Part shown: in pieces, positions 7,737 to 16,663 of the stretch
Numbering within the stretch: position 1 is the stretch's first letter
Layout: each line of letters starts with the position of its first letter
Program-made: the position numbers and the translations under genes
DNA from: Flavobacterium cerinum
Lineage (GTDB): Bacteria > Bacteroidota > Bacteroidia > Flavobacteriales > Flavobacteriaceae
Assembly (NCBI RefSeq): GCF_004028155.1
Contig: NZ_SBII01000002.1
Coordinates: 310,001-374,000 of the forward strand
Direction: 5' to 3'
Length of the DNA stretch: 64,000 nt
The notes under the pieces: generated by a model
The model's database searches: none
Seen by the model: only the letters and a program-made list of their open reading frames with translations
What the model was told of the DNA's origin: nothing

Positions 7737-8555
7737 TTAATCCCTTCTCCTTTGATTAGGTCTTCTGTTCGTGTTATAAGGCTTTCCCGGGCTGTTTTCA
7801 TCTCTCGATGAAGCTGCTTTTGGTAGGCTTGCCTCTTCCGTTTTACTAGAAGGTTCTATAAGAGTATTCAGTTCGTTAATTTCTGCAGGAGTAAGCTCTC
7901 TGTAACGTCCTACCGGTACATCGAGAGATATGTTGATAATTCGTATACGTTTAAGTGCAGTAACTTCATAGCCAAGGTATTCGGTCATGCGCCTGATCTG
8001 ACGGTTAAGCCCTTGTGTCAGTACAATCCTGAAAATATACTTGCTGATTTGTTCTACTTTGCACTTACGGGTAATAGTGTCAAGAATAGGTATGCCATTG
8101 CCCATACGCTGAATAAACCTGTCAGTAATAGGTCTGTCTACGGTAACAATATATTCTTTTTCGTGGTTGTTTCTGGCTCTCAGTATCTTGTTTACAATAT
8201 CGCCGTCATCGGTCATAAAAATAAGGCCCTCACTGGCTTTATCCAATCGACCGATAGGGAAGATACGCTTAGGATAATTAATGTAATCAACAATATTATC
8301 TCTAACATCAGGATTTGTGGTGCATTCTATACCGGCAGGTTTATTGAAAGCAAGATAGATTTGCTTTCCTGTTTTTTCTTTAACCAGTTTGCCATCTATG
8401 CGCACCTCGTCCTGAGGAGTTACTTTGGTTCCCATTTCGGGTACAATTCCGTTTATGGTAACACGACCTTCTTCAATAAGTTTATCGGCTTCCCTGCGTG
8501 AGCAGAAACCGGTTTCAGAAATATATTTGTTAAGGCGTTTAAGTTGATCTTCCAT
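7737..8555 (-). CDS. rluF: 23S rRNA pseudouridine synthase RluF
   Basis: A member of the RsuA/RluB/E/F family that converts a uridine in 23S rRNA to pseudouridine; the sequence follows E. coli RluF closely along its length. It has an N-terminal S4 RNA-binding domain (RLNKYISETGFCSRREAD, about 7-60) and the catalytic domain with GRLDKASEGL (Asp105) and QGLNRQIRRM. The C-terminal 40 residues are a basic, proline- and asparagine-rich tail beyond the usual end. The -7 box at 8560-8567 lies only 4 bases before the ATG, so the mRNA may be leaderless. RluF versus RluB is judged by overall similarity only. Confidence 0.88.
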   Translation of the reverse strand: MEDQLKRLNKYISETGFCSRREADKLIEEGRVTINGIVPEMGTKVTPQDEVRIDGKLVKEKTGKQIYLAFNKPAGIECTTNPDVRDNIVDYINYPKRIFPIGRLDKASEGLIFMTDDGDIVNKILRARNNHEKEYIVTVDRPITDRFIQRMGNGIPILDTITRKCKVEQISKYIFRIVLTQGLNRQIRRMTEYLGYEVTALKRIRIINISLDVPVGRYRELTPAEINELNTLIEPSSKTEEASLPKAASSRDENSPGKPYNTNRRPNQRRRD

Positions 8556-8559
8556 GAAG

Positions 8560-8567
8560 CAAAAATA
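8560..8567 (-). promoter_or_regulatory. -7 box for rluF, 4 bases from start
   Basis: TATTTTTG on the minus strand, followed by CTTC and then the ATG at 8555. Transcription would start at or next to the start codon. Confidence 0.5.
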
Positions 8568-8674
8568 AAATAATTTAATGAGAAGGAGGCTATAAATAAA
8601 GCCTAACCATATACTGTTTCTTTTTAGTTTAAAACGTAATCAATAGTAAATGATTAAGAAAAGATGTAGTTTGT

Positions 8675-9520
8675 TTATCTTCCAAAAAGGAAAGAATAAA
8701 TTTTTGTGTAAAGTTCGTCGCCATGCATACTGTGTCCAAGACCTTCGGTTACTAAAAATTCGGCATTAGGCCAGCCAACAGCAATTTTTTCGGCTTCTTT
8801 AAAAGATACGACACTGTCTTTTAGGTCATGTGCTATAAGTCCTTTAATCTTCACTTTTGAGGCGAAAAGGCCACCCGAGAATTCATGAGTCTTGATCCTG
8901 AAATGTTCAAAGAAATGTTTTTCCAATAATTGAAACACATTACTATTCAGACTTAGTAATCCTGCATAATTTGTAAGCAGTGTATTAAGGTCGCTTGGCG
9001 AACCAATCAATACAAGCTTTTCAATATAATCGTTTGGGTAGTGTGATTGATAGTATAATGCTGTAGCACCACCTAAAGAATGGCCTATAAGATAATTAGG
9101 CTTGAATTTATTCACTACAATATCAATGAATTCGGCATAGCGGGGTACGTTAAATTCTACTCCTGATGAAAGTCCGTGTGCAGGAGCATCGAGCGCAATA
9201 ATAGTACAACCTGATTTTTTTAGGTGATGGATAAACAGTTCCCATCTCGAAGCGTTACTTTCCCAGCCGTGTACAAGTAATACTTTAGTGTCATTGCCTT
9301 TCCATGTATACATTTGAAAAACAAATTCCTTGTGGGTAAGCATTTCGGCATCAGCTTCCTGTAATATAGTGGGTAATGTTTCTTTGGAGAGTCTTCCGTC
9401 TCTTGGTTCACTAAAAAAGCGATAGGCCAGGCGACTGGCTTTTTTAGGATAAATATAGCTTAGGATGTTAATGTACAATCCCAGCGATTTTGAAATAAGG
9501 AAGGTTAGTAGCTTCTGCAT
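8675..9520 (-). CDS. Alpha/beta hydrolase
   Basis: A 281-aa alpha/beta-hydrolase fold protein: oxyanion region LLVHGWESNASRW (about 81-93), nucleophile elbow GHSLGG with Ser148, and a C-terminal catalytic His in EGLGHSMHGD. The acidic triad member is probably in the HDLKDSVVSF region. The first 20 residues are hydrophobic and may anchor it or act as a signal. It lies downstream of the coiled-coil gene but behind a strong terminator (9531-9559), so it may be expressed separately or by read-through. Substrate unknown. Confidence 0.88.
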   Translation of the reverse strand: MQKLLTFLISKSLGLYINILSYIYPKKASRLAYRFFSEPRDGRLSKETLPTILQEADAEMLTHKEFVFQMYTWKGNDTKVLLVHGWESNASRWELFIHHLKKSGCTIIALDAPAHGLSSGVEFNVPRYAEFIDIVVNKFKPNYLIGHSLGGATALYYQSHYPNDYIEKLVLIGSPSDLNTLLTNYAGLLSLNSNVFQLLEKHFFEHFRIKTHEFSGGLFASKVKIKGLIAHDLKDSVVSFKEAEKIAVGWPNAEFLVTEGLGHSMHGDELYTKIYSFLFGR

Positions 9521-9530
9521 TGTGTGCTAA

Positions 9531-9559
9531 AAAAAAGCCCCCGCTGCGGGCGGGGGCTT
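9531..9559 (-). terminator. GC-rich terminator after coiled-coil gene
   Basis: Stem GCCCCCGC / GCGGGGGC with a 5-base loop, followed on the minus strand by a long T run. One of the strongest terminators in the window. Confidence 0.85.
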
Positions 9560-9565
9560 CGGATA

Positions 9566-10345
9566 TTATATTTTTGCAAATAATTGCTCCATTTTTTCTT
9601 TTTCCTCGTCTGCCAGTACACTGTCAACAAGAATTCTTCCGCTGTGCTCATCAGTGATGATTTTCTTGCGTGAAGCAATTTCCATTTGAGTTTGTGGTGG
9701 TATAGTAAAGAAAGAACCTGCAGAAGCACCTCTTTCTATAGATACTACAGCAAGACCGTTTCTAACGCTTGTTCTGATTCTTTTGTAAGCAGCAAGAAGT
9801 CTTTCTTCAATAAGAGCTTCATATTCTGAAGACTTTTCAGAAAGGAAACTTTCTTCTTTCTGAGTTTCGCTCATTATAGCATCAAGTTCAGATTTTTTGT
9901 GACCTAAATGCGAAGATTTAGCTTCAAATCTTTCTGAAGATTGTGCTATGACTTCTTTTTTGTGGTCAATAGAAGCCTTCATTTCTTTGATATGCTTCTC
10001 TGCAAGCTGTATTTCAAGTTCCTGGAATTCAACTTCTTTAGTAAGAGAGTTAAACTCACGGTTGTTGCGTACGTTCTTTTGCTGTTCAGTATATTTTTTT
10101 ATAGCAGCTTTGTGGTCATCGATAGCATTCTTTTTGTCTTTGATCTGCTCTTCGATAGATTCAAGGTCACTCTTAAGTTTCTCAAGCCTAGTGCTTAATC
10201 CGGCAACTTCATCCTCAAGGTCTTCTACTTCCAAAGGAAGCTCACCTCTCACGTTCCTGATTTCGTCTATTCTTGAATCAATTAACTGTAGATCATAAAG
10301 TGCCCTTAACTTGTCCTCAACACTCAATTCCTTGATATTCGCCAT
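9566..10345 (-). CDS. Coiled-coil protein of the C4 zinc-ribbon family lacking its cysteines
   Basis: A 259-aa protein with a long antiparallel coiled coil (about residues 30-190) and a C-terminal domain aligning with the zinc-ribbon (PF02591-type) family. The typical IPPQTQMEI core and GRILVDS ending are present. In most relatives these segments carry CxxC pairs; here the positions read GASAGSFF and TDEHSGRI, so no zinc site is possible. Encoded 2 bases after the Nif3-like gene, a pairing conserved in many bacteria. Function unclear; roles in RNA or membrane trafficking have been suggested for relatives. Confidence 0.85.
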   Translation of the reverse strand: MANIKELSVEDKLRALYDLQLIDSRIDEIRNVRGELPLEVEDLEDEVAGLSTRLEKLKSDLESIEEQIKDKKNAIDDHKAAIKKYTEQQKNVRNNREFNSLTKEVEFQELEIQLAEKHIKEMKASIDHKKEVIAQSSERFEAKSSHLGHKKSELDAIMSETQKEESFLSEKSSEYEALIEERLLAAYKRIRTSVRNGLAVVSIERGASAGSFFTIPPQTQMEIASRKKIITDEHSGRILVDSVLADEEKEKMEQLFAKI

Positions 10346-10347
10346 AT

Positions 10348-11442
10348 TTATAAGTACTTAACTGGATTTGTATTCTCTTCCGATAAAATGATTGCAAAAT
10401 TACGGATTTTTTTCGTAAGATAATCAACTATATAGTTTTTTGTATAGCGTTCGCTTTCAAAATGTCCAATATCAGCTATAATTAACCTGTTTTCAGCCTC
10501 ATAAAACTGATGGTATTTAAGATCGGCAGTAAGAAAAACATCAGCACCTGCAGCAATGGCATTTTTTATTGCAAAACTACCCGAGCCTCCCAAAACGGCT
10601 ATTTTTTGTACTTTTCGCCCAGTAAAAGCACTGTGACGAATTCCGTCTGCCTGCATTTTGTCTTTAACGAAGTTAAGAAAGTCTTTCTCATCCATTGGGT
10701 TGTCAAGTTCTCCAACCATACCCATGCCTATATTTTGGTGACGGTTTTGCAGGTTGTAAATTTCATAAGCGACTTCTTCATATACATGATGGTTAAATAG
10801 TGCTTTAAGTATTTCACTTTCAAGATGTTTTTCAAAAGTTATCTCTATCTTTATTTCCTTAGCTTCAATGAATTCACCTGGTATACCTATTACAGGGCTG
10901 CTGTTCTCGTTACCCTGATAGGTGCCTAATCCCTGCGAACTAAAACTGCAGTTCTCGTAGTTACCAATACTACCGGCGCCGGCATCAAAAAGAGCATTGC
11001 GGAGTTTCTCTACATTTTCAGGTATGGTATAAGTAACCAGTTTACGAATGTAGTTTTCTTTTGGGATCAGTACTTTAGTATTGATCAGTCCTAATGCATT
11101 GCAAAATATTTTGTTAACACCCTGTTGATGATTGTCCAGTGCGGTGTGTATGGCAAATATGGCGATGTCATTTTTAATAGCTTTAATTACAGCCCGCTCT
11201 ACATAATTTTTACCGGTAATTTTTTTCAGCCCTGAAAATAAGATCGGATGAAAACAAATGATAAGATTACATTTTTTTGCAATTGCCTCATCGATTACAC
11301 TTTCCAGAGCGTCATGACATACTAATACACCGGTTGCAGTGTCGTTTTCATTTCCTGTCAGGAGGCCCACATTGTCAAAATCTTCAGCATAAGCTAAAGG
11401 TGCCATTTCTTCAATTACTGTTAATATGTCTTTTATTTTCAT
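10348..11442 (-). CDS. Nif3-like dinuclear metal-centre protein (YqfO/YbgI family)
   Basis: A 364-aa Nif3 family protein, often mislabelled GTP cyclohydrolase 1 type 2. Metal-ligand motifs are visible near the N-terminus (LIICFHPILF, AIHTALDNHQQGVN) and C-terminus (DLKYHQFYEA, DIGHFESE). A PII-like insert occupies about 130-230, as in the long YqfO form. The biochemical role of the family is unsettled. It is the first gene of a two-gene operon with the coiled-coil protein. A -7 box lies at 11472-11479, about 30 bases upstream. Confidence 0.92.
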   Translation of the reverse strand: MKIKDILTVIEEMAPLAYAEDFDNVGLLTGNENDTATGVLVCHDALESVIDEAIAKKCNLIICFHPILFSGLKKITGKNYVERAVIKAIKNDIAIFAIHTALDNHQQGVNKIFCNALGLINTKVLIPKENYIRKLVTYTIPENVEKLRNALFDAGAGSIGNYENCSFSSQGLGTYQGNENSSPVIGIPGEFIEAKEIKIEITFEKHLESEILKALFNHHVYEEVAYEIYNLQNRHQNIGMGMVGELDNPMDEKDFLNFVKDKMQADGIRHSAFTGRKVQKIAVLGGSGSFAIKNAIAAGADVFLTADLKYHQFYEAENRLIIADIGHFESERYTKNYIVDYLTKKIRNFAIILSEENTNPVKYL

Positions 11443-11471
11443 AGGTTATAATAATAATGAGGTAACATATA

Positions 11472-11479
11472 CAAAAATA
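11472..11479 (-). promoter_or_regulatory. -7 box for Nif3/coiled-coil operon
   Basis: TATTTTTG on the minus strand, 29 bases before the ATG at 11442. Confidence 0.5.
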
Positions 11480-11610
11480 GATAATATTTTAATAATGGTA
11501 TCTTACATTTAAATGATAGAATGTTTAGATTTTTATTAGTAATTAACATATTTAATATTAAATTTTTTAATTATTATTTAGCTATTATTTTCTTTTTAAG
11601 AAAAAAGCTA

Positions 11611-11618
11611 TATGTTTG
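11611..11618 (+). promoter_or_regulatory. -7 box for small lipoprotein gene
   Basis: TATGTTTG matches TAnnTTTG and lies 28 bases before the ATG at 11647, which supports that start over the open frame further upstream. Confidence 0.55.
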
Positions 11619-11646
11619 CGCCATAACACAAAATAACTTAAAACCA

Positions 11647-12084
11647 ATGAAAAATTTAAAAATTGTATTGTTTTCTGTACTTGCAATGGGAGCTGTATTA
11701 ACGTCTTGTAGTAAAGATGATGATGGTGGAGGAACAGGTGGTAAAATTGAAGGAAAATGGATCCTGTCTAAAACAGGTGCTGTTGTTTCTGGAAAAGAAA
11801 TCTTAATTGATTATACTGGACATAACCCAAAATGTGAAAAAGATTATACAGAAATTGTTGCAGGCGGTGTGGCTAAATATGTAGATTTTGAAGGTGATAC
11901 GTGCGAGAAAAACACTTTTGAAGACAAATGGACTAAGAACGGTAACACTTTAATTATGGGTGAAGGTACTGATGCTGAAACTAGTACAATATTAAAGTTA
12001 ACAGGCGGCGAACTAAAGCTTAAAACTGTTACTACTTTCGGTGGCGAAACTATGACTGAAATCAATCTTTATAAAAGAGGATAA
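11647..12084 (+). CDS. Small lipoprotein, lipocalin-like
   Basis: A 145-aa lipoprotein: signal peptide with lipobox LTSC (Cys about 22), then an acidic and glycine-rich tether (SKDDDGGGTGG). The rest starts with GKWILSKTG and ends in strands such as LKLKTVT, as in lipocalin-like/DUF4923-type small Bacteroidota lipoproteins. The acidic residues just after the Cys resemble the lipoprotein export signal that directs surface display in Bacteroidota. The ATG at 11647 is chosen because the promoter box lies just upstream. Function unknown. Confidence 0.8.
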   Translation: MKNLKIVLFSVLAMGAVLTSCSKDDDGGGTGGKIEGKWILSKTGAVVSGKEILIDYTGHNPKCEKDYTEIVAGGVAKYVDFEGDTCEKNTFEDKWTKNGNTLIMGEGTDAETSTILKLTGGELKLKTVTTFGGETMTEINLYKRG

Positions 12085-12104
12085 TCTCAAATAGCTCAAA
12101 ATAG

Positions 12105-12131
12105 AAATGCCCTTTTACAGGGCATTTTTTT
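12105..12131 (+). terminator. Intrinsic terminator
   Basis: Stem AAATGCCC / GGGCATTT with a T run, 21 bases after the lipoprotein stop. Confidence 0.85.
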
Positions 12132-12168
12132 ATGGAATAACGGGAGTGATTTTATATCATGAAAAGTG

Positions 12169-12176
12169 TATTTTTG
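12169..12176 (+). promoter_or_regulatory. -7 box for lpxK, 4 bases from start
   Basis: TATTTTTG ends 4 bases before the ATG at 12181 (GCGATATG). The transcript could be leaderless. Confidence 0.55.
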
Positions 12177-12180
12177 CGAT

Positions 12181-13206
12181 ATGAAGTTTTTACGAAAAAT
12201 TTTATTCCCGTTTTCTGCAATCTATTGGCTTATAACTGCTATGCGTAACTTTTTTTACGATAAAGGTTGGTTTGCTTCATTCACTTTTCCTGTTCCCGTT
12301 ATTGCCATAGGCAATTTAAGTACAGGCGGTACTGGTAAAACGCCCCAAACAGAATATTTAATCCGATTGTTATCCAATACCTATCGTGTGGCGACACTAA
12401 GCCGTGGATATAAAAGAAAATCCAAGGGTTTTGTTTTGGGGAGTATGGATAGTAGTGCTGATGTTTTGGGTGATGAGCCTTTTCAGTTTTACCAAAAATT
12501 TCCAAATATCCGTGTAGCAGTTGATGCTGATAGGAAGAATGGTATCGAGCAGCTTTTAGAATTATCGCCACAACCACAAGTAGTGCTGCTGGATGATGCT
12601 TACCAGCACCGCAGGGTTAAAGCGGGGTTGTATATTTTGCTAACATCTTACGGTGATATTTATGCTGATGATTTTATACTTCCTGCAGGGAACCTTCGCG
12701 AGAGCAGGAGCGGAGCTGACAGGGCTGCTATTGTAATTGTTACTAAATGCTTGCCAGGTTTATCAAAAAGTGAACAGGATGTTATTAAGAATAAGCTTAG
12801 GTTAAGTTCTTCTCAAAAGGTGTATTTTACTTGTATAGAATATGACGATGCAGTATTTTCGGAAGTCGGGCAATTAAAAATTGATGATATAAAAGGAAGG
12901 CAAAAAGTTATAGTTGCAGGTATTGCCAAGCCAAAACCATTTTTTGACTATTTAAAAGAATCAGGCGATATCGCTTTGGCTTATCCGGATCATCATGATT
13001 TTACCGAAAAAGAACTGACAGATATTAAAGAACAATCAAATAATAAAATAATCATTACTACCGAAAAGGATTATATGAGGCTGAGAGGAAAACTCCCAAA
13101 AGATAAGTTGTTTTATCTGCCTATAAAAAGCCGATTCCTTGCCAATAATGATGATTTTGATAAAACTATTTTAGAGTATGTGGGACAAAGTACAGGAAAC
13201 CGTTAA
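12181..13206 (+). CDS. lpxK: Tetraacyldisaccharide 4'-kinase LpxK
   Basis: Phosphorylates the 4' position of the lipid A disaccharide precursor at the inner membrane, a late step of Raetz-pathway lipid A synthesis. The 341-aa protein has a hydrophobic N-terminal membrane helix (FPFSAIYWLITAM) and an atypical P-loop in GNLSTGGTGKTP, both family hallmarks. It also has LLDDAYQHR and the DHHDF motif near the C-terminus. The ATG at 12181 is preferred to a GTG at 12166, which overlaps the -7 box. The gene overlaps the next by 29 bases, so both form an operon. Confidence 0.93.
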   Translation: MKFLRKILFPFSAIYWLITAMRNFFYDKGWFASFTFPVPVIAIGNLSTGGTGKTPQTEYLIRLLSNTYRVATLSRGYKRKSKGFVLGSMDSSADVLGDEPFQFYQKFPNIRVAVDADRKNGIEQLLELSPQPQVVLLDDAYQHRRVKAGLYILLTSYGDIYADDFILPAGNLRESRSGADRAAIVIVTKCLPGLSKSEQDVIKNKLRLSSSQKVYFTCIEYDDAVFSEVGQLKIDDIKGRQKVIVAGIAKPKPFFDYLKESGDIALAYPDHHDFTEKELTDIKEQSNNKIIITTEKDYMRLRGKLPKDKLFYLPIKSRFLANNDDFDKTILEYVGQSTGNR

Positions 13207-13990
13207 GTATATTACAGATAAAATTAACTTCACGCCGCGCTATGGTATTATTTTAGGATCAGGTCTGGGTGGATTTACTGAAGATATTGAAATAGAATTT
13301 ACATTGCCTTACAGCGAAATACCAAATTTCCCTGTTTCTACTGTAGAGGGACATGGAGGACAGTTGGTGTTTGGTAAAATAGGTCAAAACAATGTTGTTG
13401 CTATGCAGGGACGTTTTCATTATTATGAAGGATATACTATGCAGGAGGTAACATTTCCTGTACGCGTGATGAAATATCTTGGCGTTGAAAAGCTTATTGT
13501 ATCCAACGCTTCAGGGGGTGTGAATCCATTTTATAAAGTTGGTGATATTGTACTGATTTATGATCATATCAATTTTATGCCGGAGCATCCATTAAGAGGT
13601 AAAAACGATGAGCGTTTTGGGCCAAGGTTTGTAAACATGCATGAGGCATACAGCCAGAAAATGATAAATAAAGCTAAAGAAATAGCCGTTAACCTTTCTA
13701 TACAAGTAAAAGACGGTATTTACTTAGGGCTGCAAGGACCTACGTTCGAGACAATTTCAGAATATAAGATGGTGAAAATACTTGGGGCAGATTGCGTAGG
13801 AATGTCTACAGTGCCTGAAGTTATTGTTGCAAGACATATGAATATGGAGTGTTTCGGACTTTCTGTAATTACCGATATGGGCAATGAAGAAAGTATTGAA
13901 AGCATAAGCCATGATGAAGTTTTGGAAGCTGCAAAAAAGGCTGAGCCTAATGTAAGGGCTTTAATAAAAGAATTGATTATTAAATACTAA
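13178..13990 (+). CDS. punA: Purine nucleoside phosphorylase (trimeric class)
   Basis: Cleaves purine (deoxy)nucleosides with phosphate to base and (deoxy)ribose-1-phosphate in purine salvage. The 270-aa length and motifs fit the trimeric PNP/MTAP family: phosphate loop GSGLGGF, MQGRFHYYEGY, NASGG, the GPTFET loop, and VIVARHM with SVITDMG. The ATG at 13178 lies 29 bases inside lpxK; MWDKVQETV is the usual start for this family in Bacteroidota, so the overlap appears real. A bidirectional terminator follows. Confidence 0.93.
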   Translation: MWDKVQETVKYITDKINFTPRYGIILGSGLGGFTEDIEIEFTLPYSEIPNFPVSTVEGHGGQLVFGKIGQNNVVAMQGRFHYYEGYTMQEVTFPVRVMKYLGVEKLIVSNASGGVNPFYKVGDIVLIYDHINFMPEHPLRGKNDERFGPRFVNMHEAYSQKMINKAKEIAVNLSIQVKDGIYLGLQGPTFETISEYKMVKILGADCVGMSTVPEVIVARHMNMECFGLSVITDMGNEESIESISHDEVLEAAKKAEPNVRALIKELIIKY

Positions 13991-14017
13991 TCTCATCTCT
14001 CGATATAATAGTAAAAG

Positions 14018-14069
14018 TTATCATACTGATAGATAAAAACATTTCCTTCTTCAGTATGATAATTTTTTT
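14018..14069. terminator. Bidirectional terminator between PNP and gap
   Basis: Perfect 12-bp arms TTATCATACTGA / TCAGTATGATAA with a 21-base loop and A/T tails on both sides, between convergent genes. Confidence 0.75.
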
Positions 14070-15076
14070 TATTTAGATTTTTCTACAAATAAGATCAGGT
14101 CTATTATTCTGGAAGAATAGCCTATTTCGTTATCATACCACCCTACAACTTTTACCATTTTACCAATAACCGATGTAAGTTGTGCATCAAACAAGCACGA
14201 ATTTCTATTGCCTAAAATATCTACAGAAACAATAGGATCTTCCGTGTAGGCCATTATGCCTTTAAGTTCTCCTTCAGCTGCTTTTTTAAAGGCAGTATTT
14301 ATTTCTTCTATGTTTGCTTCGCGGCTTACATAACAGGTAATATCGGTAAGTGAACCGTCCGGTACAGGTACACGGATACCGCTGCCACCTATTTTACCTT
14401 CAAATTCAGGAAATATTTTTGTTAGTGCTTTTGCTGCTCCGGTTGTAGTAGGTACTATAGATTGCGATGCACCACGAGCTCTTCGCAGGTCTTTGTGCGG
14501 CTGATCGTGTAAACTTTGATCAGTAGTGTAAGAGTGAACGGTTGTAATATAGGCTTGCTCAATACCACATAGCTCATTAATAACTTTCATCATAGGCGCA
14601 GCATTATTTGTAGTACAGCTGGCGTTTGATAATACAGTTTCGGTTCCGTCAAGAATACTCTCGTTAACACCTAAAACAACAGTTTTAATACGGTCGTCTT
14701 CCGGTGGTGCAGAAAGGATTACTTTTTTAGCTCCTGATGTAAGATGCTGGTTTAGCTCTTCAAGTGTTTTATATCTTCCGGTGCATTCAATAACCAGATC
14801 TATTTCAAGAGAACTCCAGTCAAGTTCTGCTATCGTGCTCTTGCGAAGAAATGGATAATTTTTACCGTCAATTATTATAGCGTCTTCGGTATGTGAAACT
14901 TCGTTTGGGAGTACACCATGAATACTGTCATATTTAATAAGGTGAGCCATAGTTCTGGCATCGGCAATATCGTTTATGGCAGCCACCTCTATAGTTGGGT
15001 GGTTAAGTAAAAGCCTGAAAAGGTTTCGGCCTATACGCCCGAAACCGTTAATGGCAATTTTTGTTTTTTTGTTCAT
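14069..15076 (-). CDS. gap: Glyceraldehyde-3-phosphate dehydrogenase
   Basis: Oxidises glyceraldehyde-3-phosphate to 1,3-bisphosphoglycerate with NAD in glycolysis. The 335-aa length is typical. Visible are the Rossmann motif INGFGRIGR, the catalytic Cys154 in NASCTTN, HSYTTDQ, and WYDNEIGYS near the end. Asn/Asp in AINDIAD after the second strand favours NAD over NADP. Lies 27 bases downstream of lipA on the same strand, so the two may be cotranscribed. Many flavobacteria carry a second gap elsewhere, which cannot be checked here. Confidence 0.95.
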   Translation of the reverse strand: MNKKTKIAINGFGRIGRNLFRLLLNHPTIEVAAINDIADARTMAHLIKYDSIHGVLPNEVSHTEDAIIIDGKNYPFLRKSTIAELDWSSLEIDLVIECTGRYKTLEELNQHLTSGAKKVILSAPPEDDRIKTVVLGVNESILDGTETVLSNASCTTNNAAPMMKVINELCGIEQAYITTVHSYTTDQSLHDQPHKDLRRARGASQSIVPTTTGAAKALTKIFPEFEGKIGGSGIRVPVPDGSLTDITCYVSREANIEEINTAFKKAAEGELKGIMAYTEDPIVSVDILGNRNSCLFDAQLTSVIGKMVKVVGWYDNEIGYSSRIIDLILFVEKSK

Positions 15077-15103
15077 TTCTTTAAAACGGTCAACCTTGAA
15101 CTG

Positions 15104-15994
15104 TTAAAGTATATGTTTTTGTGCTTTATAAGATGAACGAACCAATGCACCGCTTTCTACATGGCGGAAACCAAGTTCTAATCCAATTTTTTCGTATTTT
15201 TCAAATTGTTCCGGTGTGATAAATTCTTTTACCGGAAGGTGTTTTTTACTTGGCTGAAGGTATTGTCCTATAGTCAGTACATCCAGGTTAACACTACGTA
15301 GGTCGTGCATCGTTTGTATCACTTCCTCTTCAGTCTCACCAAGACCAAGCATAATGCCCGATTTTGTACGATTAATACCGTTGTCTTTCAGGTAGCGTAA
15401 TACTTCAAGGCTGCGCTCGTATTTTGCCTGAATACGCACTTCACGGGTAAGTCTTTTAACGGTTTCCATATTATGGGAAACCACTTCCGGAGCTACTTCG
15501 ATTATGCGGTCTATGTTTCTTTCTATTCCCTGAAAGTCAGGGATAAGAGTTTCAAGAGTAGTGGTAGGGTTCATCCTGCGGATGGCCTTAACCGTTTCTG
15601 CCCAAATAATAGAGCCGCCATCTTTAAGGTCGTCACGGTCTACGCTGGTTACTACTGCGTGCTTAATATTCATAAGCTTTATAGAACGTGCTACTTTTTC
15701 CGGCTCATCCCAATCTACAGTTTCCGGGCGACCTGTTTTTACACCGCAAAAGCCACAAGAGCGTGTGCAGGTATTACCCAGTATCATAAAAGTAGCTGTA
15801 CCTTCTCCCCAGCATTCTCCCATATTAGGACAGCTGCCGGATGTACAGATGGTGTGCAGTTTGTATTTGTCTACAAGACCACGAAGTTCAGTATATTTTT
15901 TGCCCGTTGGGAGCTTCACTCTTAACCATTTAGGTTTTTGTGTCAGCAATCCTCCAGAGGCGGTAGGTTTTACAGTATCTAAAACAGTTTCCAT
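15104..15994 (-). CDS. lipA: Lipoyl synthase LipA
   Basis: Radical SAM enzyme that inserts two sulfurs into octanoylated lipoyl domains of 2-oxoacid dehydrogenases and GcvH. The 296-aa protein has both required cluster motifs: the auxiliary cluster cysteines 50, 55 and 61 ([12 protein letters not shown]) and the radical SAM cysteines 76, 80 and 83 (CTRSCGFC). The typical C-terminal SSYKAQK, carrying the conserved RSS serine, is also present. The ATG at 15994 is chosen because an earlier in-frame TTG at 16015 falls inside the -7 box. Probably an operon with gap. Confidence 0.95.
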   Translation of the reverse strand: METVLDTVKPTASGGLLTQKPKWLRVKLPTGKKYTELRGLVDKYKLHTICTSGSCPNMGECWGEGTATFMILGNTCTRSCGFCGVKTGRPETVDWDEPEKVARSIKLMNIKHAVVTSVDRDDLKDGGSIIWAETVKAIRRMNPTTTLETLIPDFQGIERNIDRIIEVAPEVVSHNMETVKRLTREVRIQAKYERSLEVLRYLKDNGINRTKSGIMLGLGETEEEVIQTMHDLRSVNLDVLTIGQYLQPSKKHLPVKEFITPEQFEKYEKIGLELGFRHVESGALVRSSYKAQKHIL

Positions 15995-16012
15995 GCTAAA
16001 AACTTTAGAGTA

Positions 16013-16020
16013 CAAAGATA
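16013..16020 (-). promoter_or_regulatory. -7 box for lipA
   Basis: TATCTTTG on the minus strand, 18 bases before the ATG at 15994. It rules out the TTG at 16015 as a start. Confidence 0.6.
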
Positions 16021-16139
16021 CTATTTATTTGTGTAGTTGGTACTTTTTTAAGCGTGTACATAGTAGTCTCACAATCTGTTGTAGAGTTGTTATTTATTTT
16101 CTTAAATTAGTTAAAAATTAACCTGATAATTATATGATT

Positions 16140-16601
16140 ATGAAAAAGATTGTACTTGCCGCACTTGTGTTGTTCTCTATGGTAGGATGCCAGAGTGATG
16201 ATAATGATCCTAATGTACCAGGAAATAATACGCCTGTTGTTATAGGTTTTGCAGATATTATAAAAGGTACATTGCCGGGTAATTCTGTTACGCAGGGTAA
16301 TTTTGTTATAAAAGACAAGACTGGATGGGACAATTTTAAAGAAGATGCTGGTGCTGAACCGAATGTGCCTGTCGATTTTTCTATACATGAAGTTATTGCT
16401 GTGGTAGACGAAACGTATCCCGGACAGGGACATGCAATTGAAATTACTTCTGTAACTCAGCTGGACAATAAGCTAACTGTACAGATAAAAAAGACTACAT
16501 CTGATGGACCAATAACTGCTGTTGAAACACAGCCGCTTCATGTTATAAGAATAAAAAAGACAGGATTGCCTGTTGTTTTTAAAGCAGATGCTCCTATGTA
16601 A
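16140..16601 (+). CDS. PrcB_C-like lipoprotein, copy 1
   Basis: A 153-aa lipoprotein: signal peptide and lipobox VGC, then an acidic DDNDPN tether. The C-terminal half fits the PrcB C-terminal domain (GHAIEITSVTQLDNKLTVQI, then PLHVIRIKKTGLPVVF), named after an accessory subunit of a spirochaete outer-membrane protease. It is followed 62 bases later by a diverged paralog with the same ending. The ATG at 16140 gives a standard MKK start; an in-frame ATG at 16134 is possible. Function in this organism is unknown. Confidence 0.75.
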   Translation: MKKIVLAALVLFSMVGCQSDDNDPNVPGNNTPVVIGFADIIKGTLPGNSVTQGNFVIKDKTGWDNFKEDAGAEPNVPVDFSIHEVIAVVDETYPGQGHAIEITSVTQLDNKLTVQIKKTTSDGPITAVETQPLHVIRIKKTGLPVVFKADAPM

Positions 16602-16663
16602 GAAAAACTATATAGTTATTTATTATTTTCGTAGTTTCGCGAACTTTATTAAATAAATCAACT

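Noticed and set aside
8013..8501. 162-codon open frame on the plus strand
   Set aside because: It lies entirely opposite rluF, has no recognisable domain and no promoter; it is an antisense shadow.
9941..10298. Two plus-strand frames rich in Phe, Leu and Ser that look membrane-like
   Set aside because: They are antisense to the coiled-coil gene; Lys/Glu-rich coding gives Phe/Leu/Ser on the opposite strand.
15473..16121. Two overlapping plus-strand frames of 150 and 186 codons
   Set aside because: Both are antisense to lipA, with compositions typical of reverse-strand shadows.
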